Shown: positions 26,377 through 38,900 of the stretch, piece by piece
Numbering within the stretch: the first letter of the stretch is position 1
How the letters are laid out: each line of letters begins with the position of its first letter
NCBI RefSeq assembly: GCF_001039355.2
Contig: NW_019775506.1
Location: forward strand, 272,896-336,895
Reading direction: 5' to 3'
Length of the DNA: 64,000 bases
Origin: Lingula anatina
Taxonomy: Eukaryota > Brachiopoda > Lingulata > Lingulida > Lingulidae
Program-made: the position numbers and the translations under genes
Notes under the pieces: generated by a model
Database searches by the model: none
Seen by the model: only the letters and a program-made list of their open reading frames with translations
Told to the model about the DNA's origin: nothing

Positions 26377-28121
26377 ACACTTCCTACTGCCAGCGTCACG
26401 CGTGCTGCCATTAGCCGTGTTTTATTTCGAACGAAATTCAAGAACCGTGACGAACATTAAAAACGCGCTTCACGAAGATCTTGTGGTTTCAAATGAATTA
26501 TTTGCAAAGACATCAGTGGCCGTGGTTAACGTTTTATTTTAATTCAGAGCGAATTCGTTAAAATATTTACATCGATTTTAAACAACTTTGAGGAAAATGC
26601 TCCTCGATGAATTCACAATTTCGTGTTTGAGACTGGCATTCATTAAAGTTTTTGTACTAAATGGGTAGTGAGAAAACGAGTTTAATAAATGCAGAGCTAT
26701 GTGTTTCTAAATCGAAAATGAGAAGAAAAAATTGTGTTTAGCGTTTTTATGTATGGTGATGGTAAAGCTGCCATAAGACTAACCCAGTAATTGAGGAATT
26801 ACACGTTATCATTTCAACGTAAACAGCAATTATTTCTTAAGTAGATTAAACATTGCATTAAAGGGTTGTGGCATCATTTAATCTTTAAAATCGTGTCTAC
26901 TTTTACACTAAAGAGGAAACAAAAATAAGACAGATCCCAGGTAATTAAAAATGTGGTTCCATAAGAATGCTACGCCTTTCACTTAAACATACATTTCCTA
27001 GTTTGCCATTTGCCTTTAGTTTGTGTTGATCTCTGTGACAAACAATGTGCTTTATTTTGCCATAAGTCCATATTTGTCAAGCCATGCACTGGGCAAAACA
27101 GTGGTCAGTATTCACTTAACTTTTGATGTTTTTAACTCGATTTTATTCAAACGAGGTTTGAACAATCTGGATTTGTTAAGTCGGTGATTTTAAAAATAGC
27201 TTATTAATGCATATTTGAACAGCTACTGAAGTTTATAATCATCTAATTTTCTCATAGTTCCTTCGATGATATTGATGTTTCAGTTAAGTTTGTTAGTATT
27301 AGAGAAAATGTTATCGATAGCATTTTGATCAACTCAGAAAGTCCGTTGACCCGCATTCAGAGTATCTGTACCAATACATACTAATTTCACTAAACAATGA
27401 AGTCCATACGTGTTTTTCCGATTTTGGTCTTTAATATAATCGTCTTAATTACAAATCATTTGATTGAACGGACAGATGAAACGCTTAAGCTACATTTGAG
27501 GCATTTGAGGTTCTATTTGCAAGGTTTTATCGGAAGACACTTTAAACTTCAACTTAATACGTGACAGGGACTCTCCTTAATCACTTCCTCATTGGGGTTA
27601 ACGCGTGAAAATGGACATTTAATGTTGTCTGCAGTGCATAGAATCTTAAATATATGTTTATCATTTTGAATTTTTCTCTCGTTTGAGGACTACCTAAAAT
27701 CCATTAAAAGAAATTGTCCAAAATTAGTCATTCTTATGGTCATATTGAGATACCTTGTCATACCGCACATATCCTAAATAGTGAGATGAAAGACAACGTG
27801 AGTTTTCTTTATTCGCATTATTCTAAAACAAACGGTAATACACCTCTTAAAGTAGGAGTAAAACTAAAGACAGCGTTGAATCTCGAGGGAGCAAAAAAAA
27901 AAAAAGAGTCGTTATATTTCGTTCATGCTCTGCATTTTCCTTTTATTTGCCAGTTATGTATTAATTATTTTATATAAGTTGGTCCATCATTTGACACTAT
28001 ATGATTTCCAGAATTAGAGAAATCCGCTTTCTTAACCTTTTTCCCTCACAGGCCCCAGATCTATTAAAAGTCACTAATTATGGTTTCGCTATTGGCTTCC
28101 TCCCAGGCTGAGGAAAAGCGC

Positions 28122-28170
<49 letters not shown>
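28122..28170. repeat. (TAA)n microsatellite
   Basis: Sixteen TAA units, preceded by GAGGAAAAGCGC. It could be the tail of a short interspersed element, but no element body was recognised. Confidence 0.9.
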
Positions 28171-30128
28171 CTACAAAGTCACTATCAGGGCTTGAGTCTA
28201 TTATATATATATTCAGTAGTACGATTAGTTGAAAGTAATATCTTAAAAGTGAGCATTTGAAAATATTGACTTCTTTGATAAAAATGAGCCCCAAACAGCA
28301 AGGCAGCTCTTACTGTACATGTAGCACATGTATGGCGCTCCCCTCTTTGCCGTTTTACATTTCATTGTAGACAAAAGCATCAATGATTGCTCTCAGACAG
28401 TAAATATGAATAAGAATTTCGCTTTTATGCCCCATTATTGAATATCATGGCATTTATTTTCAGTTACTGCAAATTTTATCATGGGCGTAATGTTCGCCAT
28501 GGCATCTAGGTTTTTTAGCTATTCCTTATGAATAATTTGGTAATTTTGTTTCTTTTTATGACATTCACATGGCCCAACGGACCAATATTAGTGCACACAT
28601 TAACTTTGAAGTGAAAAACTCCGTTTATGATATTTTACTTTTTAAATTTCTTTGTCATTTTTACAAGTTGCAAAAAATCAGCAGTTCATGTATTTAAATC
28701 AGATGTTGAATTTTGATAACAAAGCATTTATCTATTTTCTTTTTTTTTCTAAACCTTTAAGCCTTTTGTCTTCTTTATCAAATCTCTCACATATTCTTAG
28801 TATAGAAATACCTTACTTTGTAAGTAAAGAGGGCGCTCTTGTCCTTCTTTAACCAAATGAAGATATCACTACGCTGAACGAACGAATGAACCACGTCAAA
28901 ATCCCACGCTGGCATTTGTCAAAGCAAGTTCACTATTCATGTGAAACATTCAGATCGGAGAGAGAAAAAATCTGGTTTTGATTCAAACAATCCTCAATCT
29001 AAAGATCGTCAAATTTGTTTGTGTACTGGTATTGGTGTCGCAGCTATAGGTCTGTAATCTACGGATGTGAGTTCTCGTCTGCCAGAGACCGAAGGGACAT
29101 TCGGAACCGGCTTTACTTTCGTGTCACTGAGCTCTTATTCAGTACATGCAGGGCATACATTGGAAATGTTGGCTCGATTGTAAGGCTCTGGTTATTCCAA
29201 GCCAAAACCTCTTGCAGGAAAACGTCATTTTTAGTACGTTGGACCAACAGGTCAACTCAACACCGTGTATTTTGTATGTTCAGCATCAATTTATTGGCCT
29301 TCTCTATAACATGAAAATACTTTTTAGTATAGTTTTTTTATAGAAATCTTTTCAAATCAATTTCATACGTAAACCAGAATGACAAGACATTTTAAGGTGA
29401 CGTAATAAATGAACATATGAAACATTTTCGCCTCTCTTCAACAGAGGAAAACTTATCAGAAAAAGGAGCATTTGGATATAACAAGCATTTTATGTATACA
29501 AGCAATTTCATAGAGGTCATTTAGATAAGGTTTACATAAAAGATCTTTCCATCATTTCTTTAAAAAACGAGTAGGGGTCAGAAAATCGGAACCCATGTAA
29601 TAAAGGAGAACTTGAGAACTAACATCCTGGTAAGACCAGACAAATATAAGTAGCTATATACAAAAGAATCTTCACAAATCTATAACATCCTCAACTACTG
29701 ATGTCGCCAGTCTATGAACTCAATAAACACGGCTACGTTCAACCACCCAGCACTCTATTTTTTCTATTGTGTAAGCCTTTGTATCAGGTTTACTGCTTGA
29801 AGTATCGCTAAATGAAGCAATTAATTAATTAAAGGAAATGTTTAAGTGTATGACATTGAGTGAGCAATGAGTGTAATGGTGAAATTATGCAGTTCGCAGA
29901 TTGTGATTAATATTACTATGAATCATACCCATAACGGTCGTTTTATCGCCTACGAATATATGAACAAGGGGATAAAATTGTTCTTTTTCTCGTGGTAATA
30001 TATTTGATTGAGGCTGCCTGCGAGAACTAAATAGTTGAAACACTGATGCATACTTAAAAACGGAGACACTAAGAAGCAGTCTGAAAACATCATAAACATA
30101 TGTCAACCACGTTGTAACTTTTGAAACA

Positions 30129-30212
30129 TAACTCCAAAGCATGGAAGTAATGTTCACAAAATCATAAAAAAACTCCAAAGCATGGAAATAATGTTCATGA
30201 AAACAAATTATA
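30129..30212 (+). repeat. Two-copy tandem repeat, about 42 bases
   Basis: AACTCCAAAGCATGGAAGTA and a near copy (AAGTA changed to AAATA) sit about 42 bases apart, each followed by ATGTTCA and an AT-rich end. Confidence 0.7.
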
Positions 30213-32132
30213 AAATTAAATTTTACAGTATATAAATAACCCTAACATTTTTTCGTCAAGTACATTGCTTTATATATTCAGATTTAACCAAAAATATACA
30301 ACATAATTTTAAAAGTCAAATATTATTATTTTGCATTGGAAACTCTTCCATGGCTGCAGCGTTTTTTATTAATGAAATGGTGTTGTGCAATACTGCTAAC
30401 AAACAATATGTATAACTTTAAGGTAAACAATGAAAGCAAATGAATTTTTAAAAAAGAGTTTGATAAGATTTTAAAAACAACATTTACTCTTAATTAATAA
30501 AGATGAGGCAGATGAAAATTCAATTTCGTGATCAGAGTCGTTTTCTCCCATCTCCGATGTATCCCTGGACAAAAAATACGATGAAAAACACCGTAGATTC
30601 TCCCCAAGGGATTGAAGAAAACGATACTGTTTAGTAATCAACACTAGTAGAGTTCGGTTTCAGGGTCGCTTTGTAAAGAACATCTGGACTAAAGAGAAAA
30701 CACGCGGTGCCCCATAAATCTTACTTTGACTTAACTCAATTGTTGGGCCCTATTACACACGGGTTCGCACCTTTTTTATTTGAAAAGTAACAAGCTTTTG
30801 CCCAGTAGTTACCTTCCCGATTCAATTTTAAATCAAAATACGTATTTAACTCCAAGACGTGCGACCTACCGATCTGTTGAGTTTGGTTAAGTGACGTGTT
30901 AACGACTTGAAAAGCTTTATCTGTTTCCTCAATCTAGTTAGCGTGATTGGAATTTTATTGCTGTCACATATCATAGACTGACGTTTTTCTTGTACTTTAT
31001 CCTATTCTAGTACAAATTTAATTTGTGAATTAATTTTTGGTAGAGAACATTAAAAGGTTGTTTGAGGAGATACATTTATGGAGACAATCATTTATTCAAT
31101 ATTTAAATGAATTGAACCTACCACGGTTCGATTGATATTTTGTGTGCCAGATCTACGCTTCAGAATCTTCTGCATTTTATTTCAGTTAGTTAAATAATTT
31201 AATTGTTTAATAATACTATAAAACAAATGAATGAGGTTACAAAAAAGTGTAAACGTCGATTGATTTACATGTAGACGTTCTTCAATATTGATACGGATAT
31301 TTAAAAGTACTCGTATCTGCAAACAATTTTCCAATCAGATTATAATCCACGTTTAATTTCTTTTTTTTTTATTTCATGTACGAATGAAGGTTTAATCCCA
31401 TCGATTACATTCATATTATTCTGATTGAATGTAAATCCCCTATCTCTTTCATTAGAGTATTTATTTATCACACGGTTTATTTAACTGAATTACATAACAA
31501 ACAATTTAAAAAGAGTTTGTAACTATATCCAACAAATCATTATCAGATAACATAGAATTATTTCTCGATGAAGAAAACATTAATGACGCTCGTAGAATAA
31601 TTTGATTGTAAAAGAAAACTTTTCCCAGAGAACAGCCAAGCGATTTTCCTGAGAAGCAACCCTTAAGGATATTTTAATCCCGCCACGAAGGCGCGTACAC
31701 TACAATTAACGTGACTTTGCCAGATTAGATAACTATCCAAAAAGTCGTAAACGCACGCAGGGCACGTCTTGAACGCTAAAACTTTAAATGGATATGACAG
31801 TAATAATGCTAGAATCATTTTGTATGACCCACATATATTGCTAATTATATTTCCTTCGCACAATTGAGTGGCCTAACGCGTGTTAGTATTGGCTTACGCT
31901 TGACCAACTACGAATTGTACAAATTAAAGAGAATTCAAATATCTTTTTACTTGATTCCTCCAGCGTAGATGTCTTAACTAATGTTCATCAAAATGTTCAA
32001 TCGCAGTCATAATCGCTACAATTACAACCATGACGCGTGCGCAGCGCGAGGCCCACACGTTTTCTGATACTTGATTCTTTATTAGTCCATTGCGTCTCTT
32101 AATACAATAATTATTTACGGCCAGTTTAAACG

Positions 32133-32145
32133 CACGTGCCACGTG
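32133..32145. promoter_or_regulatory. Twin CACGTG E-boxes upstream of PHOX2
   Basis: Two perfect CACGTG palindromes separated by one base (GCACGTGCCACGTGG). bHLH-class factors bind such sites; use in this genome is unproven. About 2.1 kb upstream of the PHOX2 start codon. Confidence 0.35.
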
Positions 32146-34189
32146 GTGCAGCGCATGCAGTAGCGTGTGTCGGGTTTGTCTTCCCTTAATTTATCAGTCT
32201 GAACAAATGTCTTCGACTAGAGTACTCCATATTAGTTGAATAGCGTACTTTCTGACGCAAATCGCTCTTACAATAATGGGGACCTCGTGCGTTTGAAATA
32301 ATGATTATTGTTTTTATTAGTGGAAGTGTGTTTTCTTAGTTATTACTGGGGATTCATGTCTTGATTAAACACGTGTCCAAATATAAATATATGTATGTTG
32401 AGAAAAGAATGTTTAAAATTCTATATACATTTTTATTAGCAGAAAACGAGTTCTACATTAATCATATCACATTATTTCGTATCAAACATATATATTTATA
32501 AATGTATATATGTATGCGTGTTTCATGCACTTCTTTCCTCTTTTCAACATAAATGATTTATTTACGTCAAGGGGTTTTATCAGTCGGCATGGACCAAGCT
32601 CTGGAACAAATGATAGATCTTTTATTGACAGTAACAGCGTCGTTATAACTACGACATAAAACCGTTCGGAGATCCATAATCATCAAAAAGGGGTGAAAAC
32701 ACATAAAAGTGGCTCCAGTAATTTCATCCAGATGTAACATACTCTAATGGCAGCCCTGCTGTATATTTCATATGTCTATTTCTCGCTTATGGTCGAACCA
32801 TTCTGCATTTGCCCATGCATCCTCATGCGTGCACAGTAAACACAGCCATATCTGTACGGAGGAAGATGTCGATGCTAATCTAATAGAGATGATGAATAAA
32901 AGGCAGGCTAATCCTCGCAGGGATCAGACCTTTTCCTGATTAACTTTTTTTTAGCTAATGTATCCGATGTATACTTTTGGTGGAATTTCTCAAATGAAAA
33001 AAGAATGAAGGAAGGTGCCACGTTTGTGCTGGGCGTTTATTTCTCTTGACGCAACGATTAGAATTTACCCACGTCTTCTTCATCTTATCCGATATCTCTG
33101 TTAAATGAAACAGGGAATGCATATTATTTATTTTTAAGTGTAATCATTGTGGTTTTGTTATTCCAATTACTTTCCAATTTCCAGAAAAAATAATAACACT
33201 AACAACACAACTGCATTACTGATGATGAAATATTGAAAGCTGCTCCCCTATTCTTCGTTTTTTTCCCCTTTTTATCATTCCAGGTGTAACACTGCTTACA
33301 CTGTTTGCGCCCCCAGTGGCACCCACTGCGTTAGGACTCCAAAAGAGTTTGTCACTTGACTTAAATCAAAACAATATTTGTTCCTCCTCCCCTCTGAGGA
33401 GACTTCCAACCCCCATCCCCCCTTTCGAAAATGATGATCGCAACAGCCGAGAGTTCTTAAAAGGCATCCCGTAAGAGAATTTGACCAGGATTGTCATAGA
33501 TCAATAGCTGATGTACAGGGATTTACTTATATATCCCCGCTATCTCTAGACTTGTAACACATCCGTAATTACAGTTTTGATGTAGAGAAATTTACCAAAA
33601 CTGATCCCCATCAAGCAGTGGCGATCAGTCGTACAAGTCCTCTGGGGGATACATTCAATTCCAGCTAAGTGTTCTTTTGTCACATGATGACGCTTTAATT
33701 TGCGCATTGCTGTTCAGTTAAAACGTTGCACTCTCCAATCGATGTAGCTAGCACAGATGAGCAACGGTTGCCAATCGTTCCCGGTTCGCAAATTCAATTT
33801 GCCATGATCTGTAATTACTCAGTAACCCGCGAGCTCAGACAAAACGTTGGAATCGGGGGATAACCAATCCCCAGGACGCGCCATTTGATTAATTAATCCT
33901 GATCGAGCTTCGGGCGATGTGGAAAAATGGCGATTTTTCAAACGTGCCAAAACTGCGCTATTGTGTGCAGATAATACAATTAAGTGCCTCATGAATAATT
34001 ATCGGGGAAATTATTACCAATCGCAACAATTCCGAAAAGTTGAGAAGTTAAAGAAAAGCAAGACTCTATGGCGTTGTGATTCCACTCGTTCGTTTTGCGC
34101 ATATGCGGTAGTAAGGAGACGCTCCAGCTTCTGCGTCCATAACGTTTGGTAAAATCCCCACCGCTTCTCTTCTCATATATCAGAGTATT

Positions 34190-34195
34190 TATAAA
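34190..34195 (+). promoter_or_regulatory. TATA box of PHOX2
   Basis: TATAAA 106 bases before the PHOX2 ATG, in a less AT-rich stretch. It would give a leader of roughly 75 bases. Confidence 0.55.
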
Positions 34196-34295
34196 GAGCG
34201 ACTTGGCTACCGCGGGCGTGGTGGTCGTGGTAGAGACTCATCCTCTTAGATACTAAACAGGTATACACTACGGCTTCAAGCTGTATCATTCAGGC

Positions 34296-35945
34296 ATGGA
34301 TTACCCTTATCTCAACCAGACGGGTTTTGACACAAGTTGTTCGATCCCCGGAATGGAACCTTCCCTGGCAAATTGCAACCTGTCTGCGTCGCCGTACGGG
34401 GACCTGGGCGCGTGTGCGGGACAGGTGTCCCAAGCCTACCGATACAACCCGGTGAGGAGTCCGTTCTCCAGTACGCCGACGACGATGATCAGCGGTCCCG
34501 GTAGCTGTGGTATGATGCCTCCTAGACCCAGAGAACACCCTAGTCCAAATGTTTTCTCTCCTGGTAAGCAAACTCAGTTTTCCGACCATTTAAAGCCATA
34601 AATCAGTAAATTTACGGGTAAAATAAGATTTGGTCGGGGGAAATTGTTTTAGCATTTGTTAACTCGGTTAATCCTGACTACGTAAAAGCCATTATGAGTT
34701 GGAATTTGATTACCCAACGTTTGGGCAGGCCTTTGCATAATTTTTCAACTGAGCTGAAACTGGTCTATATTTATCGAAGTGTCCAAACTTGATAAAAACT
34801 GTTGAAATTTTGTGGGAATGAAATCAAAGGCGCTTTAATGTCGTTTTCTCTCAGAATAAATTCTAGCTCATGGGCGGTAAATTTATCGGTTTGTTGCTTT
34901 ATTGTTTTAGCCTAATATGATTTACTTGGGTGAAATCGAACTTAACATTGATGAGCATTCTTAACATGGTAAAGGGAATATCGCGCAGTCCGTCAATTGA
35001 ATCAGAAAGCTCCCGCGTTTAGCAGTATGTAGACACACCAAAATTCAGTTAGCTACCCTGATATTTGTTCTAGTCACGACTTTACTTAATTTCATACGAA
35101 TATCATAAGAATAAAAGAATTTGCGAAGCGTTTATTCAATTTCCCATAGATTCTGCCTCTTTGGTTCTGTCGTTTTTCGTTTGAGTTTTATTCGGTGTGA
35201 CTGCATATGATAATATTAGTTGGCTTGGATAGAGCGGGATGTATTCTTTTGTGATGGATTGAATAATTATTGAATGTGATTGCCTTCTGATAGGGGAACA
35301 ATATGATAACGGTGAAATAGATCCAACAAATCTGCGAACTGATTTAAGGCATCTAACCGATGTTATTTATTTCTATCTTGATTTTTTCATTTTTTGATTT
35401 TATCGGATTTTGACAGAATTGTATTAATTTGATAAAAAAGTAAAAAAAAAAAATCGGAACTGGTTGGTTATTTCATAACATCAAAAAAGTAGCTTTATGT
35501 TATATAGGTTAGTAGTGTTCAGTAAATTAAAGCTTAATGTATTTTAATACATTACAAAATCTTTGTTTGATTTCACTTATATAAATTCTTATTATTTCTG
35601 AAATGGGCAGCATATAAATTTGAGAAGTTTTATTTTCATTTACTGGTGATCATGGGAAAGTACGACAGTGTGATATACATGTAGTCATGAACCACTAGCT
35701 TTACTGATGAAACATAAAATCAATTACACACAAAAATTTTCATAGTGAGACAATCGCAAAAAGAAATTCGTACCTACAATTAGATTCAAATTCAAAATGA
35801 TAATATTCGAATATTCAAATAGCCAATGAATCAAATTGCCAATCTGAGCTGATTATTGTAAACAATTTTCATGTTTCAAATTCAAAGTAAATTTTATGAG
35901 ATATACAATCCATATAACAGATATCCATTTTCTCATTTCCACAAA

Positions 35946-35996
<51 letters not shown>

Positions 35997-38900
35997 CTTG
36001 CATGCGGAAATATCATTTCTATCCATAATTTGTCTAAACTGTAGGGTTACTCTGCACACAATATAATAAGTAATTTTTCATATGGATTATTATTCCGTTA
36101 AATATTGTAAATAAAATAGTATATTATAAAAATCTGCCATGCTCCTCGAGTGAAATTTCAGTAGCATTTGTTTCTTGAAGGAGAGCAGTGTCGTCCTTTG
36201 ATGAGTTTTATCGTAAAATGTAACGTAAGCCCCTGCCTACAGATTCAAGACTTTCCGAATCGACAGGTGGTCAAACCGGCAAGATAAATGGAGTAGATAT
36301 ATATCAGAGATATCATCATCGATGTTCGAAATTTCATGTGATTAATCACTCTGTTGCCCATAAAGACAACTTATGGGGCAGAAAATCATTATCGGTTCTA
36401 AAAAAATGGGCAGTCTCTTAATTAACAAATATCATAAAATGAAAAAAGGGGGTAATAATTACTGAGTACCTGCATTATGACTGTAGCGAATGTCACCGGG
36501 GTTTTAAATTTTGTCTTTAGACTGGTATTTTTCTTGTGGAAGCGCCAAAAGGCGAGGATGGCAACTGATCATTAGCTGGCAATTATTGAACAAATAGATG
36601 TGAATACAAAAAGTGTGGAACATTTTTGATCGAACAGAATTTATACTTGTCACTCGTTATTTCAGATTCGTCATATATCATTATTATTTATTATAAATGT
36701 TTTATTGTAATCAATATTGTGATAAATAAGAATATATACCTATGTTTACTTGTCGCGTGAGATGGAAATGATATATGGAGACGTGTTCTTTACATGACGA
36801 AATTAGGTAAAAAAAAAAAAGCGAAAAGCATTTTTGATAAATAATACAAATTGATCAAATACTTCAATTTACTGATTAATTAAGAACGATCCAACTTATA
36901 TTTCTCATTTACTGCTACAGGATGATTAATACTATTCAATCATTTTTACAAATATCATTTCCTGTTTCCTTGTGGTTTACGATTTTATGAAGACAAAATA
37001 CTTATCTATGAACCTACATATCATTCAGATATTTCGTAAAAAATCGTCGGTTTTAAAAATTAATCATAATTTTAGATGATATGTATCATAATATGAACAA
37101 ATAATATCATTTACACGTAATCACTTTTCTTATCTAATATTGACTCACTTAATTCAAATATTATTTATTATGACAAAGTAATCGTACATGTGGCTCGGGA
37201 AAATTTTTAGCCTCTTTGACAAGCTTTTAAAGTACATAAGAATATTCGGTTCGCGATTTTTAAAATTCTTTATAATAGCCAGGTCACATATAAAAATCTT
37301 TACTAAAACCAGAACAAAATACAGACAGATCTCAGCCAGCAGGACCTCCACAGTGAAGTGCTTGCTGATGAGTTAGTCTGCCGACTTGAAAATGAGAATC
37401 GACTTGCGATAAAGAAATTAAATTCACCACTTCAAACGCGCTCTGCTTAGTATTCGCTTCTCGTTGAATTAATCTGAATGATTATTCTTGATATCAACAA
37501 GATTAAACAAGGCCCGCGTGCTTAAGGTTGAGCCGAGTCTCTTCAAAGTCCCAGCAAAGACACCAGATTGCGAAGCAATTGTCTTGAAAACGGCCATTTG
37601 CGGAACAAAAAGCCTGCGATATTTATGTCGTGTAATTGGAGGGATGCGCAAAGTTACAACCATCTGGGCATTTCAGCCTCATTATGCTTGGTCGCATTCA
37701 GAAGTGGTGTTAATTACACCGGGACCCAGGTATTAAATGATTATTGTCGGGATTAATCTCGGCTCTATGGCGTTGCCCCACCTGTTAGGAGGTTAGTGTC
37801 CGGGTCTCGAATGCAGTGAGGCATTTAAGCGATTTTTAGTTAAGACATTTCAATGAATTTTACCCCTCTTGATGAGTATTGTCCCTGTATTGTAGCCGTC
37901 GGGGTGGTGTTATAGGCAGCAGACAGTGAAGTAGGCCAGTAACGAGTGTACTTGTCGAGTCCTCTCCCTCCAGGCTACAAATATGGCAGTGTTTGCCCAA
38001 CTCGGAGCTCGTGGTTTGGTGACATCTACTTAAGGGGGATTAGGTTTTTGTGGCACGCGCCGCCTGTCAGTCACGAACGCGCGACCTTTAACCATAAAAC
38101 AAACAACTTGGACATTTTGATTGTAGAAATGCTCTCTGAGTGGAGCAGATATTTCTGTTACTTTTTCCTCTTCTCTTAAAGTTTATTTGAAAATATCATT
38201 TCCATTTAATGCATACTCGAATTTTAAACAGCACATTAACTTATCCGATTGTATCAGTGTCTTATCTACGTAACAAAAAAAAAAAAAAAAAAAAAAAAAG
38301 AAAATCAATTATTTCTTTCCTTAATGTAGCTGATATTCGATGATCTCTTGCAGATGGCCCATAGAGACCGACTAATGCACCGCTAATATATATGAAATGA
38401 ATTGTAGTGTATCAGATGAAAAAGTNATTTAATGCAACCCCAATTTTAAAAAGCAAATTAACTTAACCGATTTTATCAGTCTTTTATCTACGTAAAAAAA
38501 AAAAAAAAAAAAAAAAAAAAAGAAAATCAATTATTTCTTTCCTTAATGTAGCTGATATTCGATGATCTCTTGCAGATGGCCCATAGAGACCGACTAATGC
38601 ACCGCTAATATATATGAAATGAATTGTAGTGTATCAGATGAAAAAGTTTTCATTGTCAGATAAAGAACATCAGTGATAAAATTACAAGGTCGTTAGCGGG
38701 ACTAAATTGGCACACAAAACCTAAAGAAATTTAACCTTGTATGAAATGTGATACAGAGCTCAGTAAGAAATACGGGACAAAATTTACTAACGGTCCCTTT
38801 CATTTAAAAACTATACGATTCCGCAACACTTTTACTCTATTTTTTTTTAGCTAATTTTAGAGGCCTGTGCTTAAACTTATTATTCTATCATATCATTATA

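Larger units (their letters stand above)
26400..34180. other. Divergent intergenic region between the S8 gene and PHOX2
   Basis: Nearly 8 kb with no coding exon that I can support; the open frames in it have no codon-like character. It holds a (TAA)n tract (28122-28170), a two-copy 42-base repeat (30129-30212), a pair of CACGTG boxes (32133-32145) and, from about 33.6 kb, less AT-rich sequence approaching the PHOX2 promoter. Upstream PHOX2 regulatory elements would be expected here. Confidence 0.5.

Noticed and set aside
29015-29343. Overlapping 99- and 65-codon frames in the S8-PHOX2 intergenic region
   Set aside because: Two frames open by chance, without splice signals, domains or supporting context.
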